This document shows positions 48,062 to 60,068 of a stretch of DNA of 64,000 bases, one piece after another. Under the pieces are notes generated by a model. It ran no database searches. It was not told the origin of the DNA and saw nothing but the letters and a program-made list of their open reading frames with translations. Made by a program: the position numbers and the translations under genes. Numbering within the stretch: position 1 is the stretch's first letter; each line of letters begins with the position of its first letter. Source of the DNA: Tubiluchus corallicola (Eukaryota > Priapulida > Priapulimorpha > Priapulimorphida > Tubiluchidae); the NCBI GenBank assembly GCA_030141605.1, contig JAQGDQ010000055.1:455001-519000 (forward strand). Direction: 5' to 3'.

Positions 48062-48688
48062 TTAAAGGAAGACAGAATGCTTTTTCATATACTACCCCAT
48101 TTTCAAGTCCGGTAAAAAGTATACATTTTAACACAATTAATACTGCAAACGCGTTTCTGATAATTATGAAATACATCAAAAACTTAACAAACGGCGGGCG
48201 AGCCCAACTATTGATGACATCACAAACTAACATAATTTTCAACAGCAAAAATATTCCACGAGCGTGTTGCACGTGTTTGCGAAAGCGTAAATTGAAGTAC
48301 AGTGCTACTGTAAGATATTCAGTGTGTTGTACTAAAACTAGGCAAGCTTTAAGATAAAAATTCAAATTTCAAATTTATCGCTGTGCTCACGCATGAGCTA
48401 TCGAACGTGTGTAGTTGGTCACAAACTAAAACATCTGAACTGAGAGGTACAGCACCTGTTTTTTGTGCAATACGTTTACGAAATGCAGGCGCTAATGCCC
48501 GTCTAACTAGCGAATGTTAAATTGCAAGTAATAGCGAAAATCTAGTAACGCGAACGCGAAATTGTGTTTGTGCGGTAATAATTCTTTCACGTAAGTCATT
48601 TTTGAAAAAATAGTATGTTTCCTTTCAATATTTTAAAGAGTGGATTGTTTTGACCTACAGTCTAAGATTGGGTCCGGTTTTGCTTTAA
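48062..48688 (-). repeat. Family-A repeat copy A7, full length (627 bp)
   Basis: Edges TTAAAGGAAGACAG and GGGTCCGGTTTTGCTTTAA. The bases just outside the left edge, AATCATCCTGTTTTCCTTTAA, are a second family-A terminus in the opposite orientation sharing the same TTAA. Confidence 0.9.
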
Positions 48689-49011
48689 CAAAATCACTTC
48701 AAACGTTTTTTTTTGGTTTTGTGTGGTTTTGTGTATTCTGTGCATTTTTTAATTTCATTCACAAAACAGTAAGACTTATAACTAACATTATTGGCCTCTG
48801 TATTTACGTAATATACTGAATGTACTGAATGCATGAATGTACTGCTAACATAATGTTGCGGGGTCGAGTTTCGCTCTGTTTTGCGTTCAGACTTTTCACT
48901 CACCTAAGATATGCGGCCTGTATGGTATTTCGAGTCGTGTTAAAGTGAAACACCCTTATAAATTTTAAATGTACTAGTCTTACCTGAATGGAATTCATAA
49001 ACCCCGCGTTC

Positions 49012-49090
49012 TCATTGGCTCTAAATTCGAACACTCACCTGTTTTCACCTGCAAGTCTATAAATACAAGTGCCGCATCCTGTTTCTTTGA
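49012..49090 (+). promoter_or_regulatory. Candidate TATA-type promoter or LTR remnant
   Basis: ATTGG (inverted CCAAT) at 49013-49017, then CTATAAATAC about 45 bases on. No linked gene or paired LTR was found. Confidence 0.25.
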
Positions 49091-50841
49091 GTCCGGTGGT
49101 TGCTGGTGTTTGTAACGCTAAACAGGACAAGACTGCACCCGTCCTCTCAGGACTTGTCTTCCAACTGTTTCAGCGTAATGTGAGGAGGCCCTCGAGGGTA
49201 GATTCGTTTTCTGTGTTTTTTATGTTTAGCCAACTGTATGTTTCGGTCGTGGGTAAAGAACTCTATTTAGCAGTAACAATCTAGTTTTTACAAAGTTAGT
49301 AGTTAAGATAAGTTTTTTAGTCGGGTCTTATACCGCTCTTTTTAAGCTGTTTCCCAGTTGCTTGGTTTGTTAGTTCTGTTTCAGGATCCTCTCGCCCACC
49401 GATAGCACTGGTTCAAACCGTCCAGGAGTGATTGCTACGACCCTGGCGGCGTGAACCCGACGGCGGAACAATAATAATGGCGAAACTCATGTCTTTGTTA
49501 CAAGCCTCACAAAGTATTATTGTTATTAATTCGGAAAGTTGTACCTCTTTGCCCCATTTTTCCTTTGCTTGCAAGCAGTCCGCCGAAATATTATAGCTGA
49601 CATTGATTCTCAGTCCTTTCATGACTGAATCACGTTAAACCATTAATAGCACAGACAACGCAATTATTTACATGCTGTTAACCTAGGCTTCGCTAATTAA
49701 TTCATTATAGATTTAACATCCGATAAGGTTAATGATAAAACCATGTACTGTGGACAATTTCAAATGGAACTAAAGGGAGTGGAAAATCGTGTTAAAGCAT
49801 CTGAAAATTTCTTTGTAACAGTTTTATGCTGCCAATGTGACGTATCAAGTCTTATCGTACTCTTTGTCTTTGAAACCATCTGTTACTGTTAGGCAACGAC
49901 AGGAACTAGCACTGCTTATTAGACAAAGTTAGATCATAGTTTTATTTGTACATTATTTAATTTTACGATAACTTTTAAAACCTCGTAAACTTAGCACTAT
50001 TTACAGTTAATACATTTTTATGATTCTAAAACTGATTAATTTTAGAATGACTGTGTATGTAATTGTAAATTCTAACTTTTTAATTGTAAAGCGCATCGAT
50101 ATGACCGATATCATGCACTACTTAATAATAAATTATTATTATTACTATCAAAGTTTTGCTCCTAAATATTGCTGAAGCTTCTATGTCTGCAATGTAATAA
50201 AAGGTAAATAAAACGTCTTTTACTATACTGAGCAGAGATAATCTTCTTAAAAATATTGACGTCGGGTCCCAGTTGTGTTAAAGTGCTAACGTGATTTGTA
50301 TTGCGTTGAATATCGTCTGTTTTTACAGTAATTTTATTTTCGACAGATGGCGCCACGCAGCCACAAATCTTATGAAACTGCGGCTGGCACGTGTATTCTA
50401 TTGCGTTGCAAAGAATTTTGAATTATACTGTACATTGTTCAAATATTAAAAATTACGTAATAAAAAAAACAAGTTTACCAATAAAATCTCACAGATTTGA
50501 ACGACTAGGCAATAATACTTTCTTCAAATGGGTCTGCATTTTCCTATGACCTGCACTAAGAAAGCTGAAGTTTGACGATATTTTCGTTTTCCTTTGGGAG
50601 CCAATTAGGAAATTTGCATTTAATCTCCTTTCTCTTATTATTTTTTAATAAGTAGACTTAACGTTAGATGGCAGCTCTTTCAAAATAATAAGCAATTGTT
50701 AGCTAATGGTGTATGATGTATAACCTTTTATTAGGACAAAAAATTTTTTTGCTTAAATGGTGGTGATGCCTCGGTCGCAGAGGCTAATGGCCGTACTTTT
50801 CATTTTATCTCGAATTTGATTTTGTCTTATCATTTTTTCGC

Positions 50842-51003
50842 ATTATTATTATTACCATCATCATCATCGTCATCGTCGTCATCATTATCATCATCGTCAT
50901 CATCATCATCGTCGTCGTCGTCATCATCATCATCGTCATCATCACCATCATCGTTGTTATTAATATTAACATTACTACTATTATTGTTGCTGCTGTTGTT
51001 GTT
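50842..51003 (+). repeat. TCA/TCG/TTG triplet repeat
   Basis: Imperfect triplets joined directly to the truncated edge of a family-B copy. Confidence 0.95.
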
Positions 51004-51566
51004 CCGCAATACTGTTCCGACCGCGCCATTACATGACGTCACCACGCAAACGTAAATCAGGGGAAGAAAAGGCAATGTTAAATTATGTCCCAAAAAACTT
51101 TCCATGTAAATATATATTTTTAGCAAATCGCTTACCTGCTGGAAAGACTTATGTAACTAGAAATAGTAATTTAAAACGATCGTGCCATTTGGTAAAATGT
51201 CGCTGACTCACCCTCCAGGTTGCACCACTCACTAACCAAAAACGTATCTTTTTGTCTTATTGACATGATACAGTAATTTAAAATCTTAGTTAGTTAGTTA
51301 GTTAGTTAGTGCCGGTAACATAGGCGCTATGGATGCTCTGATTATTTTTTCAAATTTTTTACTCAGTGTTATCTAAACTTGTTTCAAATGGCTTACTGTC
51401 AAAATGGTTGCATCTAACGGTCATCGCGAGAGTTAAAATTACATGTTTTATACAGCGTTACTGCCGATGTAAGCCCTGCATGCAAAAAGGTAGTATGTAA
51501 ATGGTATAAAATTTCAAGGCCAATTTTTCAAGCTTTATGTAAGTGGAGGGTTTTCTTGTGCTTTAA
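51003..51566 (+). repeat. Family-B repeat copy B6, 5' truncated
   Basis: Starts inside the element at TTCCGCAATACTGTTCCGAC and runs to GGTTTTCTTGTGCTTTAA. Confidence 0.85.
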
Positions 51567-52746
51567 GGCAAGGCTCAGATACCCAAGGATTTGTTTGTGA
51601 CGTGGCACATTCTACGCCATCACCTCTAAGATGAGCCACTGAATTGACCCAGGTGCCTCAGCCACTTTTGGAAATGAATACATCTGTCGAGAACAACGCC
51701 AGTTTGGCTCTTCTCGAGTAAAAGTGTTTATTCAGGGTTGCATTGATCTGCCCTTGCAAACCTGTTTCATAGTATACATGTGACTCTGTATAAACTAGTT
51801 TTGTTTTCAATTAGCCTTGTAATCATTTGCATATAGGCTTCCTTCCCAGAAGGCATATATAGTTGTAATCTTGCCAAAAAATTTTTAGCTAGTTTGGAGA
51901 GACATAACATTGCGTTATGGCACTCTAATTCCTCCTTATCGAGGATAATCCGTACCGTAGCCAGTTCTCAATATGTAGTCATTATAATTGTATTTTGAGG
52001 TGTTTATGTAAATTGTTTCACTCATGCTCATTTAGATATAGTTGTTAACTTAATGCAGCCAATAGCTCCATTAGCTTTATTTTTTCTCTGCCTAAAACGT
52101 AGCATTTAGCTGTATTTATTCGCATCGCCATTATCATGTAATCGTTCTTTTACATATAATCCTTGTATATATGTCACTTGTTAAATGTTCGTGTAATGTT
52201 AAAATAATTATGCGCATATTTTAAATTTATCGTTTTTGTTTTCTATGAACGCCATTACTATTCAGAATTTCGATATTAACAAACTTTATTCTAATAATAT
52301 GTTTTCACCTCGCGAAATGCGGATTTGAACTTTAAAACATCAGGGCTTTCGGTCGCCCAATAATTGCTCCCCCCCCCTTTGTAAAGAGATAAAAAGATTA
52401 AAAGTTCTAAAATATTTACAAAAAAAGCAAAAATCTAATCCGTGTTCGCGACAACATCCACCTTCTAAGAATTTATGCCTGAAAAGCACTCGTTAACTAG
52501 AGACGTAGCGAACCTCGGCGAAACTGCGTAGATCAACGAACGCCAGTGGAACGTTGCGACCCATTTTTCACCTTCAGTGAGAAGCAAAAACAAAACAGCG
52601 CCTCTTTTTCAACAGTAGCCAAAGAGTTAACCATAATCGAAAAACAGGGGCGTTATTAGTCGCAAACGACCTCTCATACTGCTGCTTAAACATTCGTGTT
52701 TTTCTGATAAAATTTTGTCTGATTTTCCTCTTCATTGATACTGCAG

Positions 52747-53224
52747 CTGTCTTCCAGCTGTTTTCAAGAAGATTGGCTGTTCTAAATATGGACAAGCAAG
52801 AATCCTGGCTGAGTTATACGTAATCCTACACTTGGAGCCACTCAACATGGATAACGTATGTGCGGAGGCGGATCCATCTGCTTAGTTTTGGGTTACAATA
52901 CCATGATGCTTAACTAAGGCTCAAAAATGGTGCAGTCTCCGACTAACGGTTACATTTGTGCTGATAAAATTTCAGTCAACAAGAAAAACTGGCTATTTCA
53001 GTGATACTTTAATGATTAGAAATGATTTTGACGTAATTCACCCCTCCAAAAATGCGTGGCTTCACGGAGAAGTTGCAATTTGTTTTCTTTTACTGATGCA
53101 TATTGTTCTGTACTGGGGCGTGTCTAGACTATGGTCTTGCAGGTCGATTAGCAAAACCGATGCACCTCACATACAACATAACACCACGTGTTCTAAAAGA
53201 AAACTTTGGTCAAAAAATACTTAA
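52747..53224 (+). CDS. Unidentified membrane protein, last two exons; faintly ABCG-like C-terminus
   Basis: Exon 52747-52855 follows a pyrimidine-rich acceptor (gattttcctcttcattgatactgcag) and ends at donor gtatgt. Exon 52976-53224 follows a ctgat branch-like site and tttcag and ends at TAA. The 120-bp intron joins in phase 0. Protein: CLPAVFKKIGCSKYGQARIL, AELYVILHLEPLNMDN, then FDVIHPSKNAWLHGE and one membrane segment VAICFLLLMHIVLYWGVS, then a basic Cys-containing tail. The K/RYG..L..E pattern, polar loop and final hydrophobic helix recall the end of ABCG half-transporters; this is inference only. Upstream exons were not found, so it may also be a gene fragment. Confidence 0.4.
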
Positions 53225-54034
53225 TGATTTACGCAAACTGATCGGAAATTAATTTCCGTTTTTGTTGCAGTTTAGATATTTATTTAGTTGGTGTAGTGCA
53301 AATGCACTGTTCTTAAAAGTTACAGAACCGCGCTACGCAACTGTATTTCACCCCATTTAACGCATTCTTCTAAAGTCTTTGCAACGCAATTGGCGCTGTA
53401 AACTTTAGTGACCAACGTTGTCCCATGAAGTACAAAATCAACCCTCTCCTTTAGCGCCGAATGCTTAACTATGTAAAGGTGTACTAGGATTTATAAGTCG
53501 TTTGTTTGCTAGACTAAATTATAGTATTCTTAGCTGTTTGACGAACAGCATTATCTTCATATCAAAATATAATAAGTATAAACTCACTAGTTAATACTGA
53601 AAGTCTAAATTGCTATGATTTTTTGCGTAGTTTAATTGGCTGCTGTGCTCATACGTATAAGGCATTAAAGTAAAATGATAATTAATTATAAGGAATTAAT
53701 TTATTAGGCACTTTTTTTAACAATCGATGTTACTATCACAGCAACACAATTTGGCTATAAAAGTTAAAATTAGCCAGTCAGAAATTGAGACTTTGTTGCC
53801 CTTAATTCAAAACGTTTGTTATAACAAGTAGGCCTAATATGCAACTTTACTTTACGCTGTGCGTAAATCACACAATTTTTGCTTAAAATCCGGCATTTTA
53901 CTTCCGGTCAATAGATTTATATCAAAAACTACAATGGTTCAGGAATAAACAGTGACCTGATGTTTTATATAAATCTGTTGATCTCTTTCTTAAACTGCAC
54001 TCATTTTTGAAATTATACCAATGATGATGATGAA

Positions 54035-54097
<63 letters not shown>

Positions 54098-55233
54098 ATT
54101 GATGATGACGATGATAAGTCTTTATTAGCCTCTTTATGAAGGCAAAAAATTCTGGAGAAACGTTATACATTTCACATAGACACTGGACAGAGTGAATTCT
54201 ACAATATTACATGTTACGCATTCTGTAATTAGCTTTTTTAATTTGTACGTATAACATTATTTACAGCGATGCTAAACAAGAAGTATTAACGTGAGCGCTA
54301 AAATCAAGTTTATTAATTAATGAGGCAAGTTTCCTGTCTAGTAACTTAAAAATGCAGATAAATTAATATACTAAATTATTAAATTCCCAATTCAATATTT
54401 AAGCCCACAATGAGTTACAATAAATAATCTCAAAAACTATTGATAGCTAATAGCTAATTTCAATTTGTCAGAGTTTGCCATCCAGGCATTTACTCGTATT
54501 TTTGGTCGAGAGTCGAAAAACTCGACGAAAATCGCTATTTTTCTGGCTGTTGTTGTTCTTGTTGCAAGTGCAAAAGTAACACTGTAGCCAGTTTAGCTCA
54601 TTATTTAACAGCTAAAAACTTGTGTAATTAAATAAAGAGGATATTTAAAAAAAATAAAATAAATAAATAAAATGAAATAAGACGAATAATAAAAAAGGAT
54701 AAGTAATAACAAAATAATAATAACAAAACATAAATTTTATAAACTGCTTTGATTAGCTTAAGTAGTCTTATATTTCCTACTTCTTATAAAACAGTTGTAA
54801 ATCGACATCCAGCACTCAGCGACAGGTCTTACTGTGTTATATTAATTGTTGTCGAGGAACCGGTATCTGCTGATTATCAAAGATAATCCTCATCGATGAA
54901 ACACTGAACAAGTAGAAATGCCAGTTGCATGTACGAGGGTAGTGTGGTAGACGAATTTAATTAAAAGCAATTACTACCACCAATCCATTTACTGACAAGC
55001 TCAGTGTTGCTTAACTCTTGTTGCTAAGCCTACACTGCGATCACTCTGCTGTTTACTTTCAGTTTAAGTATTTTGAAAGCAAATAAAATCAAAATTAAGG
55101 TCAAGCTTTTTCCACATTTACTGTTGCAAGTCTTTCATAGATCAGAAAACTTGCGACGTTTGCCAAAGTTCAAGAGTGACAGTTTTCGGCGCTTGTAACC
55201 CCAAATAAACATGTCGTGTTGTGTTGCTATTAA
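53225..55233. other. Intergenic stretch upstream of the MTCL-like gene
   Basis: Apart from the GAT repeat and AT-rich DNA with A-rich runs at 54640-54720, nothing supported was seen on either strand. Confidence 0.5.
54019..54118 (+). repeat. (GAT)n microsatellite joined to AAGTCTTTATT
   Basis: About 30 GAT units followed by GATAAGTCTTTATTAGCC. The same join, GATGATTAGTCTTTTATT, is seen at 47705-47731. Confidence 0.95.
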
Positions 55234-55340
55234 TGACGTCTGTAACCAATCATCGGGAACTAATGTTCTTCACCAATCAGTTCCCGGGCTTCTTCGTTGC
55301 CCAGGCTAATCATCCATGTTGCGGGGCGCTGGTATAACCA
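55234..55340 (+). promoter_or_regulatory. Probable promoter of the MTCL-like gene
   Basis: TGACGTC (CRE-like) at 55234-55240 and CCAAT at 55246-55250 and 55273-55277, all within 180 bases of the start codon, in DNA richer in CG than its surroundings. No TATA box. The transcription start is not resolved. Confidence 0.5.
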
Positions 55341-55410
55341 AGAAACTTTGTTAAACTACACACTCGCTCATACTTTCCATTTTGATGACCACGAAACGGT
55401 AGCCAGCAGC

Positions 55411-56565
55411 ATGCTGACGGCATCGGACGACGTTCCCTGCGTGTTCGTTCCGCAACCTTGGAACCCCGCCAGGTGTAGAAAGTGTTACAAAAAGGAGGCG
55501 GACCACAAACGCCCCGAAGTGGCGAAAAGTGACGTCGGGAAGGAGCCGACAAAACTGCTGGAGAATAACAGCGAAACGAAGTTAGATGTAGAAGTGCAGA
55601 GTGATAAAAACCAATGTGATAGTGGCGGTAATGATGGTGATGTTAGTGCTGTGGTAACAATACGGACGGCACCAGTGGAATCAAAATGGAAAAGTATTCA
55701 GAGCGACTCGAAATCACTTGTTTCCAATAGCAGTAGAGATAGTAGCAGTAGTCTGAATTCAAAGGCATCAACGCAAACAAATGTAACGCCTAAACCAACA
55801 GACTCCTTCACGTTTAACGCTGAAATCGAAAAGTGCAATTCGATATTAGAAGATTACGTGCAAGGGAAACCGACTAAAAAGCAAGATGCTACATCAACTA
55901 CAGCAGACCCGACAATAGCAGATAAAGAATCTAAAATAGTGGTTGAACAGTTACAGGCCAAGTTAAAAGAGAAAGAGAATAGGTGCAGTCAGCTAGAGGC
56001 TGAAAATCGAACGTTACTCGATAGACCACCACAGTTCGATAAATCAATGGCAGAAGAGTTAATCGAATTGCGGACCAAACTGGCCGAATCCGAGTCGAAG
56101 TATCGGACGTTGTTACAAGAGAACTGCATGATGAAACAGGAGGTGTATGCGTTGCAAATAGAGGTGGACGAAATGCAGGACCAGTTCAGGGAAGAAGAGG
56201 CGGAAGAGTTTAAGGAGATCCAGAAAGAACTGGAGATAGCCGCCAAGAACTGTCGCATCTTGCAGTACAAGCTCCGAAAGTCGGAGAAACGGAACGACGA
56301 ACTTGAAAGCGATCGACAGCATTTTGAAGAGCGACTCCGCGAGTTAGAGGAGAAGACCGCCAAGACAGAGGAGGAAAGAAAACTCATCAATGAGTTAGAT
56401 GAAGAGCTTATAGTTGCCAAAGAGGTGTCAGTACGCTTACATGATGAGTTGGAGGCTAGTGAAGAGCGACGAGCAAAAGTCGAGGAGGATTATGAGGCAG
56501 TACAAAAACAGCTAGCCGATCTCATTGCTGAAAAGCAGCAACTAGAAAGCGAATTTAAGCAAAAG
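55411..56565 (+). CDS. MTCL1: MTCL-like exon 1
   Basis: 385 codons, ending QLESEFKQK before donor gtacgt. Open frame continues 120 bases past the donor into intron, which explains a longer apparent reading frame. Long opposite-strand frames here are shadows of the Glu/Lys-rich coding strand. Confidence 0.93.
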
Positions 56566-59500
56566 GTACGTAGAGATAAACACTGGAGACTTGTGCTTGA
56601 CTGGCAGGTAACTAGAGGCTCATTATTCCAACAGGGAAAGCTTCTCGTACATTTCAAATTCATTACGAACTGCAATTTTTCATAATCAGAACCACAGCAG
56701 AGCACATTCCCTTCATTAGGGGCAAGAGGAGGCGGTTTCTTCCAGCCGTTGTGATTCGAACGAACGTAAGGCAGCTATGCTAGCCTATACAAAAAGTAGA
56801 GAAATTTAAACTTATCCGAAAATTAACAAATGGACCTCTAACTGTAACATTAATATAAAAAGGCTTGATTATAAAAGTTGAAATAACAGAAAAACAGTCC
56901 TGCAGACTGAAATATTGTTTTAGGTTAAAATACCAAAGAGCGTCAATTAACAAATTAATTATTAAACCAATTTTTGAGCTTTATTTGAAATTTCGTTTTT
57001 TAATACTGATTTGATAAATTTATTTCAGTAAAGATCTTGAAATCATATGCTTATACATTAGTAAGTATTTTGCTCAAATCTAAGAGTAATTTTTTGAAAA
57101 CAACTACAGAAAAGAGAAGATTCAAAAGGTTATTTATTTGCAGAATGAGATTTATTACTGAACTTTATAGCTTGCATGACTAAAGAGGTCTCACTCTCAT
57201 CGATTGGCCAACAGTTATCTGAAAATTTCAGGGTAAAGAACAAAATGAGAGAAATTGCATTTGAGCTCCCCAGATATGTGAATGGAAAATAGATACGCCA
57301 GTAATGAATCGTGTTATTGCTAAATACTACGGCTCGCTCATTCTAATTTGTAGCCCGTCTAAAATTAATTTATCTTGTGAGGTAAAGGCAACAATTGTCA
57401 TATTTATGTGTGAAACTAGCAATTAAATTTCAGTCTCTCACAGGTTCCGAGTGAGAAGTTTTGCTTTTAGAAGTCTTTGTATGGTAGTGGTGTGTGCAGT
57501 TCTGTCCGAGAATGCTCTAGGATTTTTCAAGGTTATGGTCTCGCAACACTAATTTTATCTTTAAGACTTTAATTTTAAATGGAGGAGCTTTCGTCCGGTC
57601 ACTTTAAACCAGAGATTCTTTGCAGAAGTGCTAAATGTTAAAGCAAAACAGGACGATTTTTCTCATCCTACCCCATTTTGAAGTACGCTAAAAGGTTTGC
57701 ATTTTTAACACATATAATAATGCCAAAGCATTTCTGATAATTAAATAATAGGCCAAAAATAGGACGAGCCTAGTTGGTGATGACGTCACAAACGAACACA
57801 ATTTTCAACGGCACAAACATTTCATGGGCATGTTGAAAGTGTTTGCGAAAATGAAAATTGAAGTACAGTGCTACTGTACAACATTCGGTGTAATTTACAA
57901 AAACTCAGCTAATTTTAAAATAAAAATTAAATTTTTAAATTTATCTCTGTGCTTACACATTACGTCACAAACGAACACATCTGAACTAAGAGTTACAACA
58001 TCTGTTTTTCATGCAACGCGTTTCCGAGATGCAGGCGCTGGTGCCCATTTAACTAGTGCTCATGTAACAGCGAAGAACAGCGGGGGAACATGAAATTACT
58101 TTTGTGTGGTAATAATTCTTTCACGTGAATCATTCTTTAAAAAAAGTATGTGTGTAATAATATGTTCCCCTTCAACGTTTTAAAAAGTAGATTGTTCTGA
58201 CCTACAGTTTAAGATTGGGTATGGTTTTCCTTTAATGAAGATATCTTTTAAGCAGTAAAAGATGCAAAAATGCTCTTCAGGTTTCATTCATAGTCCTAAA
58301 GCGTTCTTTTGCCGTATAGTACCATGGCGAATCTGAGAAGTGTTCTATCGTACATTCAGTCTTTTCAGCTAAAAACAATTATCATCAAAGATGAGTGCTG
58401 ATGCCGAGTTTTTCAAGCTAAATTTTGTGCATCAGATGATTTCAAGCTGAAAGAAATTTCGTGATGGAGTTTTAGTCACGTTTAAATCGCGCAAAACCTT
58501 AAATAAATTAGCTTGCCACATTTCAACAATGAAGTTAACTGCTATAGCGTAGTATTTTTATTTAAAAAATTAATTATTTAGAATGCATCATGCTTACCAA
58601 CCGGTTTCGGACCGTCGTCGGCGCTCAAAATATAAGTAAACGCTCGTTAGAACAACACCTACAGTGATTTACGGATAATTTAGCAGACGAAAGGCTAAAT
58701 TATAGAGAACTGTTGCAGAATAAATAAAGTGAAAGATCAAACAATTTTTAAATGCTGAAAGCAAAAATCATTTAAAGACATATGTGAAAGTATGAACACC
58801 TCACGCTCAACCTGCACCACTTAATAAATTATGCTTTTCGCTGATAGCTAAAACAAACTAATAAACAAATTAATCAATTTTGGCTATAACTTTTCAAAGG
58901 GTATTGGCCATTTGCCTTCGGATGATAAGCCATAATTAAAAAACTCAAGAGATACCATTCGGGTTAAACACCTTGTTGGTTCAAAATTTGGTTTAGCTAT
59001 TTCACTAAGTTCATCTATTCTGAGTAACAAAAAAGTCAATTTTCTAAAGAGTGTGACGCCATACGTCTACCGCGTTTGAATTAATGATCAAATTATTGTA
59101 GGCTTGAGACTTCCTTTAGACAAACGGCAGGGTCTACACATATTTTCTCGTGTCCTACATTAACCATTCTACTGAAATACTTTGAATGCTCCAATCATAG
59201 TCTATGAGTGTTCCATTAATGATGTTTAGCATCCAGTTTAAGAAGCATCATTTCTAAGCAGCACTAAGTCTGTGTTTTGTACTGTACCCACGAGGAAGCC
59301 AATACACATGACGCATCTAACCCAAATATATCTGGCAGACGCTGAGCAAGCAGCAAAAATCTGTTTCCACCCTGCGGGATGTAAGGGTCCATAGCAAGGG
59401 CGCGTGATTGCTGACAATGCTTTACAATGAACTTTACTTCCCTGTCAGCATCCTTTAATGACATACATGATTTCCAATGAAAATCTGAACGAAATAAACT

Positions 59501-59792
59501 TAATAAAAGCTCATTTCGCCATCTCAAATTTTGGCGGCGTTTCACGATTTGTGGCGCTCGCCTCCTGCAGGCGTATTTGATAACTAAGAATAGCACGCAG
59601 CCAGCAGCAGCTGGAATTCATTTGCTGAGTTTTAAGCATCACTTCGTAACATTCGTAAATCATAACACGATGAACTGAGACGCGTATGAATATTCATAGA
59701 TAATTGTAGACATTTTCAGGTTCAGCAACCGTTGTGTAAAAGAAATATCAGAGCCGTATAACCACGTTGACATGTTATCAGTATTTATTAAT

Positions 59793-59847
<55 letters not shown>

Positions 59848-59872
59848 GAGTGAGTGAGTGAGTGAGTGAGTG

Positions 59873-59916
<44 letters not shown>

Positions 59917-60005
59917 CGTTAGTAGGTAGGTAGGTAGGTAGGTAGGTAGGTAGGTAGGTAGGTAGGTAGGTAGGTAGGTAGGTAGGTAGGTAGGTAGGTA
60001 GGTAG

Positions 60006-60068
<63 letters not shown>

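Larger units (their letters stand above)
33808..52746. other. Gene-poor interval, probably 5' introns of the STARD10-like gene
   Basis: The missing N-terminal STARD10-like exons must lie here or further right on the minus strand, but I found none with both splice sites and START similarity. A CpG-rich stretch at about 45895-46080 could be its promoter. Stretches not listed separately (35580-36660, 36900-37730, 38160-39480, 44600-46600, 49640-50800, 51570-52570) show no supported feature. Confidence 0.5.

Noticed and set aside
53922-54170. Polyhistidine frame, minus strand
   Set aside because: Translation of the GAT repeat in reverse; the other triplet-repeat frames at 9509, 50805-51126 and 46530-46858 are rejected likewise.
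55297-55410. Upstream extension of the MTCL-like reading frame
   Set aside because: Starts at TTG with no in-frame ATG before 55411, and overlaps the promoter elements.
55989-56420. 143-codon Ser-rich minus-strand frame
   Set aside because: Antisense shadow of the Glu/Lys-rich MTCL-like coiled coil.
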